Source: Malonomonas rubra DSM 5091 (GTDB lineage: Bacteria; Desulfobacterota; Desulfuromonadia; Desulfuromonadales; Geopsychrobacteraceae). From it: a stretch of 64,000 nt of DNA. Below the pieces are notes generated by a model. It had not been told where the DNA came from. It searched no databases and saw only the letters and a list, made by a program, of their open reading frames with translations. Of this stretch, positions 45,812-53,587 are shown in pieces (the first letter of the stretch is position 1; every line of letters starts with the position of its first letter). A program made the position numbers and the translations under genes. The stretch covers positions 222,606 through 286,605 of the forward strand of contig NZ_FQZT01000005.1 of the NCBI RefSeq assembly GCF_900142125.1, written 5' to 3'.

Positions 45812-47023
45812 ATGCGTTTTACAGATCGCAGCATCGACCTTCTTAAGCCGAAAGACGAGCGTTATGAGCGGTGGGAGTCGGGGCGGAAAGGTTTCGGAAT
45901 CCGGGTTTCGCCTAAGGGAAGAAAATCTTGGATTTTCCTTTATCGCTTCAACGGCAAAACTCGCCGGATGACATTCGGCACATATCCAAAGGTGACGCTT
46001 GCTGAAGCTCACCTGAAACACTCCGAAGCGGAAGCTTTATTGGATGATGGTATTGATCCAGGGCAGATCGAGCAGGAAGAAAAAGATCGGGTCCGGAAGG
46101 CGCCAACTGTTGAAGACCTGGCGGGTGAATATATCAAGAAGTGGGCAAAGCCAAACAAACGTTCCTGGCAAGAAGACCAACGGATGCTGAAAAAGGACGT
46201 CATTCCAACATTGGGAGCCAAGCGAGCTGCTGATATCAAAAAGCGTGATGTGGTTTTGCTGCTTGAAGATATTTATGACCGGGGGGCCAAGGTTCATGCA
46301 AATCGGATGCTAGCCTTGGTTCGTAAGATGTTCAACTTTGCTGTTCAAAGGGACATCGTTGAGTTCAACCCCTGCCTTGGGATCGGTAAGCTACACAAAG
46401 AAGACCCCAAAGACCGTTGCTTGTCGAAGGACGAAATCAAAGAGTTTTGGGGCGGTCTCGATAAGGCAGAAGGGATTACCGATCCGGTTAAGCTGGCGTT
46501 GCGGCTGGTTCTGGTCACCGCCCAGAGACCCGGTGAGGTTCTTGGTATGCACTGGTCGGAGATTGATGGTGAGTGGTGGACTCTTCCTGGCGATCGAACC
46601 AAGAATGACGAAGTGCAACGTGTCTACCTTTCTTCGCTTGCGCTTGAACTGCTGGGACTGCCTGGAGAGGGGTTTGTTTTTCCGTCTCCTAGGACAGATT
46701 GGCCCATCAAAATTAACGCTCTGGCCCATGCTCTGAAGCGCGCGCAAACCCCCGAGGACAAAGGCGATGATCCGGCGATCAACACAAAACCTTTTACTCC
46801 TCACGATTTGCGGCGAAGTGCGGCAACGCATATTGCTGAGATGGGCTATTCAGAGTTTTTGATCGGGAAGATTTTGAATCACAAGAATAAGAGCATTACG
46901 GCTGTTTACAACCGACATCAGTACGACAACGAAAAGAAGCAGGCGTTAGAGGCTTGGGGCCGGAAGCTGAAGTCGATTATAGAAAAGAAGCAGCCTGATA
47001 ATGTGATTGAGCTCAGGCGCTAA
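45812..47023 (+). CDS. tyrosine-type integrase (P4-like, DUF4102 N-terminus)
   Basis: Site-specific recombinase, 403 residues. The N-terminal DUF4102 arm-binding domain (GFGIRVSPKGRKSWIFLYR, about 28-46) is followed by a core-binding SAM-like domain (about 98-185). The catalytic domain has Arg239, Lys264, His331 with Arg334, His357 and Tyr366, all present, so the enzyme should be active. Start ATG 45812 follows AAAAGGA; ATG 45803 and TTG 45794 are alternatives. Prophage/satellite integrases of this type use tRNA 3' ends, as seen here. Confidence 0.93.
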   Translation: MRFTDRSIDLLKPKDERYERWESGRKGFGIRVSPKGRKSWIFLYRFNGKTRRMTFGTYPKVTLAEAHLKHSEAEALLDDGIDPGQIEQEEKDRVRKAPTVEDLAGEYIKKWAKPNKRSWQEDQRMLKKDVIPTLGAKRAADIKKRDVVLLLEDIYDRGAKVHANRMLALVRKMFNFAVQRDIVEFNPCLGIGKLHKEDPKDRCLSKDEIKEFWGGLDKAEGITDPVKLALRLVLVTAQRPGEVLGMHWSEIDGEWWTLPGDRTKNDEVQRVYLSSLALELLGLPGEGFVFPSPRTDWPIKINALAHALKRAQTPEDKGDDPAINTKPFTPHDLRRSAATHIAEMGYSEFLIGKILNHKNKSITAVYNRHQYDNEKKQALEAWGRKLKSIIEKKQPDNVIELRR

Positions 47024-47097
47024 ATAGAGCGGCCCGGGAGGAGGGGTGGATTCCTTCAGCCGGGCCTACCACAACACACCTAAAGAGGAGGTGCATT

Positions 47098-47325
47098 ATG
47101 GCGACAGAAAAGGTAGCAAAAATTCAACCGGAAGAAAATGTTGATTTCTCAGATATCCACGACAGACTTCATCAGTTAGGGAGTAAGCTCGGTCTGCTTG
47201 CGGATGTTGATTATGGTGAGATCTCATTTGGTGGCGCAGAAGGGATAAGATATTTTTTACGAGAAATGGCCAGTGAGCTTAGCTTGTGCGCAGAGGATGT
47301 TTGGAATCTTAGGGGCTCTGATTAA
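47098..47325 (+). CDS. small acidic protein of the element
   Basis: 75-residue protein, predicted mainly helical and acidic, with no recognised motif. A strong GAGGAGG site lies just upstream of ATG 47098. Resembles in size and charge the next gene (47345-47554). They may be small regulatory or host-interaction proteins. Function unknown. Confidence 0.65.
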   Translation: MATEKVAKIQPEENVDFSDIHDRLHQLGSKLGLLADVDYGEISFGGAEGIRYFLREMASELSLCAEDVWNLRGSD

Positions 47326-47344
47326 ATATTGAGTGGAGGAAATC

Positions 47345-47554
47345 ATGCTTGAATCCGTTAAGGGGTATGAAACTCCTGACTTGAGTGATGCTGAAAATAG
47401 CCTTAGTTATTGTGTCGATAGGCTCTATTTTGTTTCCGATGGTATCTGCTGTGAAGCCATTACAGAAAAAGGAGAGCAGGGCCTGGCACATATCGTTAGA
47501 GATGTTTGTGATGAACTTGAAGCGATAAAAGAGCTGATAAAAAATAGTCGGTAG
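47345..47554 (+). CDS. small acidic protein of the element
   Basis: 69-residue acidic helical protein with a CC pair in GICCEAI. It shares a loose pattern with the preceding gene: a mid-protein helix, then a C-terminal acidic helix (VRDVCDELEAIKELI). ATG 47345 is used with GGAGGA upstream; GTG 47333 is possible. Function unknown. Confidence 0.6.
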   Translation: MLESVKGYETPDLSDAENSLSYCVDRLYFVSDGICCEAITEKGEQGLAHIVRDVCDELEAIKELIKNSR

Positions 47555-47585
47555 AGATGAGGAACGAACTAGAAAGTCGCAATTT

Positions 47586-47640
47586 GCCAGCCCTAGGGTA
47601 GCTCCCGAAAAGCCGATTCCCTTCATCGGCCTGGGCTGGC
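47586..47640 (+). ncRNA. possible structured RNA element
   Basis: Nested stems in a 100-base gap: outer gccagccc (47586-47593) / gggctggc (47633-47640) and inner gccgat (47612-47617) / atcggc (47625-47630). No T-run follows directly. It may be a leader structure for the next gene or a small RNA. Not matched to a known family. Confidence 0.35.
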
Positions 47641-47676
47641 GATCTTCTGAAGGGGTAGCCAGGAAGGGTGGCTTGT

Positions 47677-48444
47677 GTGGCAATTAATAACCTTGATGAG
47701 CTAAGGGATTTCTATCACGTTTGGTTTGAATACCTTATTCGAACACCAGCTTTTGGTGTTGCTCTGTTTGAAGAAGAATGCCTAGAGCATAATAGGAAGT
47801 TGCCGGGAAAATGGACTGACCCCGATGGCTTCACATGGGACCCATATACACCAGAAAACATTTTGTTTTTGAGAAGATATGAGGAGTGGTGGAATAGATG
47901 GAAGCTAGAGGGTTGGACTTTTGAGCTCTTCTGGAATGACCATTGGCAAAAGCTAGAAAGACTTTATTTTGGCGTAGAGACTGAACGCTCAGCCCGAAAA
48001 TGTCGATTTTTGCTACCGGCCCCTGGAACTCGCTGGGGTGAAAAAATGTCTGATAGCTACAAGAAAAAACTCAACCATTTTGTAATGAGTAGGCAATTTT
48101 CTATAGGGCAAGTAATCAGGGGGGGCATGTGGCAGAGTTATTGCGGTGCTTCCATTATAGAAAAGGGTGTCGTGGTTGCTTATGATCACTCTTCGTGGAA
48201 AGGGATTGATCTTCCATTTGAGGCAAGCGTGAAAAAGTCTTGGCAAGACTATTATGCAAAGGCAGAGCTACGCCCAAGCAATAATGAATTTCCTTGGTCA
48301 ATCGACAATAGAGTTCCCTATCGCGAGATGAGGGACTGTGATGAAGAAAGGCAGCGCTTAAACTCAGACATTCGGTTTGTTAAAGAAATTTTTAATAATG
48401 TTGAAAACGGTTGGTTTCCTCGCGCTCCCAAAAAAACAATCTGA
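47677..48444 (+). CDS. hypothetical Trp-rich protein of the element
   Basis: About 255 residues, unrecognised. The first half is unusually rich in Trp and Tyr (RYEEWWNRWKLEGWTFELFW). There is no signal peptide, transmembrane segment, or known catalytic motif. The gene is AT-richer than its neighbours. GTG 47677 has AGGAAGGG at the right distance; GTG 47668 would add three residues. It lies between the integrase block and the AlpA-like genes, the typical cargo position. Confidence 0.65.
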   Translation: MAINNLDELRDFYHVWFEYLIRTPAFGVALFEEECLEHNRKLPGKWTDPDGFTWDPYTPENILFLRRYEEWWNRWKLEGWTFELFWNDHWQKLERLYFGVETERSARKCRFLLPAPGTRWGEKMSDSYKKKLNHFVMSRQFSIGQVIRGGMWQSYCGASIIEKGVVVAYDHSSWKGIDLPFEASVKKSWQDYYAKAELRPSNNEFPWSIDNRVPYREMRDCDEERQRLNSDIRFVKEIFNNVENGWFPRAPKKTI

Positions 48445-48582
48445 AAACACATGCTTACCTAAACTTGCTCTAAAAATTCCAGTCACTGGAAAAAACTAAT
48501 CACACCTAAATTGAATCATGTTTAGCTGCTAGCGTCTTCCTCATAAGAACAACCTGAAGCAATCAGGCAAGAGGAGGAAAGC

Positions 48583-48807
48583 ATGGCCCCAAGTGAAAAA
48601 CTCATACCTGATGATTTTGTCCGCCTCAAAGATTTTGCGGAAGAACACAACCTTCCACTAAGCGAGACAACCCTCTGGCGTATCAGTCAAAACCCAACAT
48701 TCCCGACTGCATACCTCATAACCCCAAGAACAAAGCTGTATTCAAAAAAATCTCTCGCCGCATGGTTTAACGGGTGTGGTGAGATTCTACAGACGAGAAG
48801 GGGCTAG
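48583..48807 (+). CDS. excisionase/AlpA-like DNA-binding protein
   Basis: 74-residue winged-helix-like protein. The pattern FVRLKDFAEEHNLPLSETTLWRISQ, then YLITPRTKLYSKKSLAAWF, fits the MerR/Xis-type fold (DNA helix, wing, then helix). A strong GAGGAGG site precedes ATG 48583. It could promote excision or act as a regulator. It is followed 3 bases later by a second AlpA-like gene. Confidence 0.65.
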   Translation: MAPSEKLIPDDFVRLKDFAEEHNLPLSETTLWRISQNPTFPTAYLITPRTKLYSKKSLAAWFNGCGEILQTRRG

Positions 48808-48810
48808 ATC

Positions 48811-49101
48811 ATGCCTCTCTCGCCTTCTCATCTTAAAAAAATCAGTGCTGAAGTTCGCCTGTCTGGAATCCCGAAGCATTCCCAGACAATCATTCTCGCG
48901 GCTTTGGAAAACAATATCCCAGATCAAATCATTCGCCCACGCGATCTGAAGTCTGTTGTCGGTTTGAGCAAGTGCCACGTCGACAGACTTGAGCGTGAGG
49001 GCATGTTCCCCCAGCGGGTCAGGCTCGGCAAAGCCGCTTGTGGCTGGCGATACAGTGAAATCAAGGAATGGTTTGAGACTCGCGAGCGAGGGCTCAACTA
49101 A
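48811..49101 (+). CDS. AlpA-family transcriptional regulator
   Basis: 96-residue protein. The C-terminal 55 residues match AlpA/CP4-57 regulators: IRPRDLKSVVGLSKCHVDRLEREGMFPQRVRLG, then AACGWRYSEIKEWFETR. In P4-type satellites AlpA-like proteins turn on element genes. The N-terminal 35 residues are extra. It starts 3 bases after the preceding gene, forming a pair. Confidence 0.83.
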   Translation: MPLSPSHLKKISAEVRLSGIPKHSQTIILAALENNIPDQIIRPRDLKSVVGLSKCHVDRLEREGMFPQRVRLGKAACGWRYSEIKEWFETRERGLN

Positions 49102-49169
49102 CGATTAAGTTGTGGCCAAGGGGTTTTCTCCTTCTACCCCGCTCCGGATAGGCCGGTGTAGTGCCGCAG

Positions 49170-49391
49170 GCAGGCCTGAGGCGGTTCGCGAGTCCTGCCT
49201 CAGGCCTGCAAATATAGAGTTTAACCAATAGCTTTCAAGCGTGGTGGGGGCTACCTGATCGCTCAGCACTCTCTTTGGATAGGCCATCGAAAACACCGCA
49301 ACGGTCAGCGGGCATGATTCCTTAGGGCTTGTTCGTTCCCTTCTTCTCCCCATGCCCCGCTGACCACCTTTAAAACCTATAGTGATAGGAG
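49170..49391 (+). promoter_or_regulatory. heavily structured 5' leader of the capsid gene
   Basis: The 296-base gap before the capsid gene contains three hairpins. A 13-bp stem gcaggcctgaggc / gcctcaggcctgc spans 49170-49209. A 14-bp stem ggtcagcgggcatg / catgccccgctgacc (one bulge) spans 49303-49365. A short stem cctat / atagg (49376-49389) overlaps the AGGAG at 49387-49391. The last could mask the ribosome-binding site. This suggests translational control of the major structural protein. Confidence 0.55.
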
Positions 49392-49397
49392 AAAAAA

Positions 49398-50519
49398 ATG
49401 CCATATCAAGCACGTGATTTGAAGCTTTGCGATTACCGCGATGAGGCCACTGAGCTCCTCGCTCGGAACGCCGGCTTAAAAAACTGCATTATTTCAGAGC
49501 GCTCTAACCGGTTTGAGAATCTTTTCGGTGACGTCACCCTGCGTGATCTAGCCAGGGCCTCCCTGAGGGAGGCAGGCTTGGAGATTCCGAGTGATGCCAA
49601 CCAGTTGATAGGGCGGGCTTTGACGACAAGCGATTTCCCTAAGATTTTGTCCGGCGTGGTCAATAAGGCCCTGGATGAAGGTTTTGGGTATGCGAGTCAG
49701 ACCTTTCTCGATTGGGTTGCAAAAAAAGCTGTTCCGGACTTTAAGTTGGCGGAGTTTCCTCGCCTTGTACCAGCGGCAGAACTTTTCGAATGCATCGAAG
49801 ACGATGAAATTAGAAGCCTTGTTCTTGCCGAAGGTGCCGAGTCTGGACGAATTAAAACATACGCGGGGATTGGTGCGATCAGTCGCCAGGCTTTGGTGAA
49901 TGATGATCTTGGGGTTTTACAAGATTTTGGTGGTGCGCTCGGGCAAACTGCAGCAAATACTCAGAGCAAGCAGGTTTACAAGAAGCTTTTAGAAAACCCT
50001 GCCCTCTCAGATGGTGTGGCGATGTTCCACACTGATCGCGACAACCTGATTTCCGGTGCAGGTTCGGCCTTGTCCCGGGGTTCTTTGGCGGGAGCCTTGA
50101 AGGTTTTTCGCACCATGACCGACTCGAACGGGACTCCGCTAGCTATCGAACCGAAGTTCCTACTGGTTCCGCCCTCGTTGGAGGTCACTGCTTTTGAACT
50201 CTGCTACTCGGATTCTGTGCCAGGGCAGACAAACTCAGCAGTGATGAACCTTTTCAAGAAAATCGGCTTGGTTCCAATTGTTGAACCTCGCCTGGAGTCT
50301 CCGCTTTTTAGTGGTTCATCTTCAACTGCTTGGTATCTCCTGCCGGATCCGAACATCCGTTCGGTTATCGCAAGTCTTGCCCTGGGCGACCCGAACAAGT
50401 TGCAGCCATACGTCAAAGAAAAAGCAATGTTTGAGCGAGATGCGACCGAATACAAGGCCAGGATCGACTTTGGCGTGGTGCCAATGTCGCCATATGCCGT
50501 GAAGTCGGAAGGCGTCTAG
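49398..50519 (+). CDS. phage major capsid protein (HK97-like, Mu gpT-like)
   Basis: 373-residue protein matching the capsid part of the protease/capsid fusion family. Residues about 45-90 hold RDLARASLREAGLEIP and the following TTSDFPKILSGVVNKAL, typical of this group, followed by a long central capsid domain ending in YKARIDFGVVPM (near 355-366). The protease part of the fusion is absent, so any prohead protease must be supplied elsewhere. ATG 49398 has AGGAG at a good distance. A decoration protein gene follows. Confidence 0.85.
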   Translation: MPYQARDLKLCDYRDEATELLARNAGLKNCIISERSNRFENLFGDVTLRDLARASLREAGLEIPSDANQLIGRALTTSDFPKILSGVVNKALDEGFGYASQTFLDWVAKKAVPDFKLAEFPRLVPAAELFECIEDDEIRSLVLAEGAESGRIKTYAGIGAISRQALVNDDLGVLQDFGGALGQTAANTQSKQVYKKLLENPALSDGVAMFHTDRDNLISGAGSALSRGSLAGALKVFRTMTDSNGTPLAIEPKFLLVPPSLEVTAFELCYSDSVPGQTNSAVMNLFKKIGLVPIVEPRLESPLFSGSSSTAWYLLPDPNIRSVIASLALGDPNKLQPYVKEKAMFERDATEYKARIDFGVVPMSPYAVKSEGV

Positions 50520-50683
50520 CTCTGGCTTTTGACTTTCTGCTGCCTGGTTCAATGAGGTGCTGTCTAATTCTAGATCAGTTAGCATCATCCAGGCGGCAGT
50601 TGGTGAAAATGTCAGATTGAAGAAGTGTCAGTCTGTCCGTGGGCATTTCCTCTCGGTACTCATTGGATGCGTGGGGCGGGCTC

Positions 50684-50715
50684 TCCCCGCCTTGGACAGA
50701 ATGTCCAGGCGGGGA
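50684..50715 (+). other. hairpin upstream of the decoration-protein gene
   Basis: 14-bp stem (tccccgcc-tggaca / tgtcca-ggcgggga, one bulged T) with a 3-base loop in the 230-base gap between capsid and decoration genes. No T-run. It may stabilise the separate transcripts or tune their ratio. Confidence 0.5.
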
Positions 50716-50749
50716 AACTTAATAGTTGAAGCATACAAGGAGTGTCGAA

Positions 50750-51076
50750 ATGAAAAATTATATTCAACCTGGTGCGGTGCTTACATGGGCCAACGGAACT
50801 GGCAGCGACGTTTCTTCTGGTGACTTAGTAATCATTGGTCAGCGGGTAGGCGTTGCCAGCGTGGATATTGTTGATGGGGAGTCTGGGTCGGTTGCGGTGG
50901 ATGGTGTTTTCGAGGTGTCGAAAGAGGCGGCACTTGAAGTGTCGCAAGGCGATCTCCTCTATTGCAATGCAACCGGCGGAGAGCTGGACAAAACAAATAC
51001 AAACACACTTGCTGGGTATGCCTTTGAAGATGCGGTAGGGGCGGCAGCAGAGGTTCGGGTGAAACTCAATGGATAA
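50750..51076 (+). CDS. DUF2190-family head decoration protein
   Basis: 108-residue protein of the phage DUF2190 (capsid cement) type. The opening KNYIQPGAVLTWANG, then GDLVIIGQRVGVASVDI and SGSVAVDGVFEV, and the late AGYAFEDA fit the family. AAGGAG at 50737-50742 lies before ATG 50750. Its place after the capsid gene supports the role. A small gene overlaps its end. Confidence 0.82.
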   Translation: MKNYIQPGAVLTWANGTGSDVSSGDLVIIGQRVGVASVDIVDGESGSVAVDGVFEVSKEAALEVSQGDLLYCNATGGELDKTNTNTLAGYAFEDAVGAAAEVRVKLNG

Positions 51077-51338
51077 AGGGCAGGCCCGACTTTCTTCGAC
51101 GCTAGGAACCCACTGCCAGAAAATCGATTTCGAGATATGGCTTCTTAAGGATCAGCTGAAGAACATCAAAAAGTTTGTTCGGGATATTGATCGCCATGGG
51201 GGGCTTGACCTTCACGAAGAGCAGACTCTGTCCGGCATGAGTCGAGCCATGTCGAAACATTGGCTCAATATTCACCGTGAGTTAGGCGATGTGCGCAAGG
51301 CTCTTGATGAGGCCATGAATAAAAAGTCTGTCGCTTGA
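51069..51338 (+). CDS. small helical protein of the element
   Basis: 89-residue mainly helical, charged protein with no recognised family. ATG 51069 overlaps the end of the decoration protein gene (ATGGATAA), suggesting translational coupling. Perhaps a small head-associated or regulatory protein. The 362-base stretch after it (51339-51700) holds no clear gene; a gttttctgggtc direct repeat (51521-51532, 51609-51620) is its only clear feature. Confidence 0.6.
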   Translation: MDKGQARLSSTLGTHCQKIDFEIWLLKDQLKNIKKFVRDIDRHGGLDLHEEQTLSGMSRAMSKHWLNIHRELGDVRKALDEAMNKKSVA

Positions 51339-51700
51339 TGGCTGGGCTGCGAGGATTAAATTCCGAATGCTCCCCAACCCCTCCCGAAGGGTAGACCAAA
51401 AGGTTAAGACGAGCACCTGTTTGCCTGCCAGCGATCTGTAGAAAGAAACAGCATGGCAGAGGCTTGTAGATGTTCATGGGTCCTTTCTGGAAGGTCCGCC
51501 TTGCGGGCGGGCAAGCTCTCGTTTTCTGGGTCCGTTTGTAATTTTTGAAAATAGTGGAGGAATGGAATTTTGCTGATGGAGGCTGCGCGGATCTTTGCTT
51601 CCATCGTAGTTTTCTGGGTCGGAGTTTCCTGCACCATATAGGGTATGGGTTTTTATGGTTTTTCTTCTCACTTTAATGTTTCACGGATGGGGTTTGCTCA

Positions 51701-53272
51701 ATGTCAGGCGTTGACGATCTTGCCACCATCCAGCAGGCCGTGGAGACCCGCGTGGCCGAAGAAGCCGAGCAGCTCGGCGACAATCGACCAGGGGTCACCG
51801 GCGTGTCGAAGAAATTCGTGCGTTCCTGTCTCAAGGCCAACGAAGTTGGCGACGGTATGCTGTTTATTGAGTTGATGCGCGGGCAGTTTATCTGGAATAC
51901 CTCGGCCGGCGAATGGCTCTATTGGGCTGGCCATTATTGGCAACGTGACACCAAGGATCGCGCCGGGTCTGCTGTCGAGAACGTCGCCATGGAATATGTC
52001 AGTGCCGCTGATGGCCTCGATGATCTGATTAAGAAGGCCCAAACCGACGAGAATAATGACCTGGCCAAAAAGCTCACAACCCTGCAAGGTGACTACTACA
52101 ATCGGGCGAAAAAACTCCGCTCAGTCAATGGCATTGCTGCATGCCTTAAAACCGCCCGAATGGGTTCTCTCGGATTGTCTGTTGATGGCGAACAGCTCGA
52201 CCAGAATCCCTGGCTGCTCGCCTGCGAGAATGGAGTTGTCGATCTCCGCAACGGGCTGTTGCGCGATGGCAAACCGGACGACCATCTCACCATGGCCTGC
52301 CCGACCGAATACCTTGGGCTCGATGTTGACACCTCGCCGATCGAGGCGGTCTACCTCGACGTGCTCAACAACCGCCAGGACGTTGTCGACTACAAACGCA
52401 AGGTCCTCGGCTATGCCATCACCGGGCACAGCAAGATTCACGACTTTTTCGCCTGGAACGGCATCGGCCGCAACGGCAAATCGATGATAATCGAAGCGAT
52501 AGCCGATACCTTGGGCCCGCTCGCCCAACCGATTCCAGCTGAAATGCTTCTTGAGCAACCTGGCGCACGCGGAGCTGCCGCAGCCAGTCCCGACATTATG
52601 AGTCTGCGCGGACTGCGCATCGCCTACGCCAGCGAAACTGACGAAGGCCGGAAGTTTAGTAGTTCCCGCGTCAAATGGCTCACTGGTGGCGACAAACTCA
52701 CCGGACGATGGCCGCACGACAAATATCCTGTCACCTTTACGCCGACTCACACCCTGTTCCTGCTTACCAATCACAAACCACGCGCAGGAGCAGATGACTT
52801 TGCCTTTTGGGAGCGCTGCAGGCTGCTGCACTTCGAGCTCAGCTACATCAAGGACCGCAAGCCAGATCCGGAAAAGAACGAGCGCCGCGCAGATCCCGAC
52901 CTGCCAGAAAGGCTCAAGCAGATGCGCAGCCTTCACCTGTCCTGGCTGGTCAACGGTTGTCTCGAATGGCAACGCGATGGCCATTTGGCACCACCGCCAT
53001 TCGTCCGCGCGGCAACCGCCGAATATCGCCGCGAAGAGGATCTGCTTCAGGAGTGGCTCGACGATCGCTGCAGCACCGAAAATCCCGACGCAGAGACCAA
53101 GGCCAGCCAACTCTATTCAGATTTCGAGCAGTGGTACAGGGGTACTGTCGGCAACAAACCGCCAAGCGCCAAATGGTTCGGAAAACAGCTCCAGCGGAGG
53201 CACGAAAAGATTAAGCGCAGCAGCGGATATTTCTACATTGGCCTGCGTATCGAGGATGGTTATGACGCGTAG
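51701..53272 (+). CDS. superfamily 3 helicase (D5/P4-like)
   Basis: 523-residue replicative helicase, resembling the C-terminal part of P4 alpha and phage D5_N proteins. Walker A GIGRNGKS is at 254-261, the Walker B region GLRIAYASETDEG at about 304-316, and the SF3 C motif LLTNHKP at 354-360. A D5_N-type domain precedes it. Unlike P4 alpha, the primase is not fused; it is the next gene (53588-54991). Between them lies a candidate origin. The ribosome-binding site is weak. Confidence 0.88.
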   Translation: MSGVDDLATIQQAVETRVAEEAEQLGDNRPGVTGVSKKFVRSCLKANEVGDGMLFIELMRGQFIWNTSAGEWLYWAGHYWQRDTKDRAGSAVENVAMEYVSAADGLDDLIKKAQTDENNDLAKKLTTLQGDYYNRAKKLRSVNGIAACLKTARMGSLGLSVDGEQLDQNPWLLACENGVVDLRNGLLRDGKPDDHLTMACPTEYLGLDVDTSPIEAVYLDVLNNRQDVVDYKRKVLGYAITGHSKIHDFFAWNGIGRNGKSMIIEAIADTLGPLAQPIPAEMLLEQPGARGAAAASPDIMSLRGLRIAYASETDEGRKFSSSRVKWLTGGDKLTGRWPHDKYPVTFTPTHTLFLLTNHKPRAGADDFAFWERCRLLHFELSYIKDRKPDPEKNERRADPDLPERLKQMRSLHLSWLVNGCLEWQRDGHLAPPPFVRAATAEYRREEDLLQEWLDDRCSTENPDAETKASQLYSDFEQWYRGTVGNKPPSAKWFGKQLQRRHEKIKRSSGYFYIGLRIEDGYDA

Positions 53273-53280
53273 TCTGTACC

Positions 53281-53580
53281 ATCCTCCGCACCAAGTGCAC
53301 CATTGCTGCACCGTTTATGTGGAAGGGTGCAGGGCATAACCGGTTGATACTTATACCGGTTTCTCCAACGTGTGCACCATGTGCACCATTTTTACAATTT
53401 ACGCACGTGCGCGCGCGTGAAGAGGGGACTTAGATAGTTTTTTACTTACAACATTATTTATATAAAAAGGTTCACAAGGTTCATAGGTAAGTAAAAGTCA
53501 TTGTTTTTATTGCTGGTTTAGGTGTGGCGTGTTGTTTTTTAAAGGTGCATCAATGGTGCACCAAGGTGCATAGAGAGGAA
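53281..53580. other. candidate replication origin with GGTGCA/TGCACC iterons
   Basis: The 315-base gap between helicase and primase holds eight or nine copies of TGCACC or its inverse GGTGCA: 53296, 53307, 53373 and 53382 (tgcacc), 53326, 53544, 53555 and 53565 (ggtgca), and 53557 overlapping. A very AT-rich run (about 53435-53475) lies between the two iteron groups. Satellite and plasmid origins commonly use such repeats next to an initiator gene. No gene is seen in the gap. Confidence 0.55.
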
Positions 53581-53587
53581 AGGGAAA

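Noticed and set aside
47098..47554. Toxin-antitoxin pair
   Set aside because: Two adjacent small genes, but both are acidic with no toxin or antitoxin fold, and neither contains a DNA-binding motif.
51339..51700. A gene or att-like repeat in the 362-base gap before the helicase
   Set aside because: Only short open frames without ribosome-binding sites and one 12-base direct repeat; not enough for a feature of its own.
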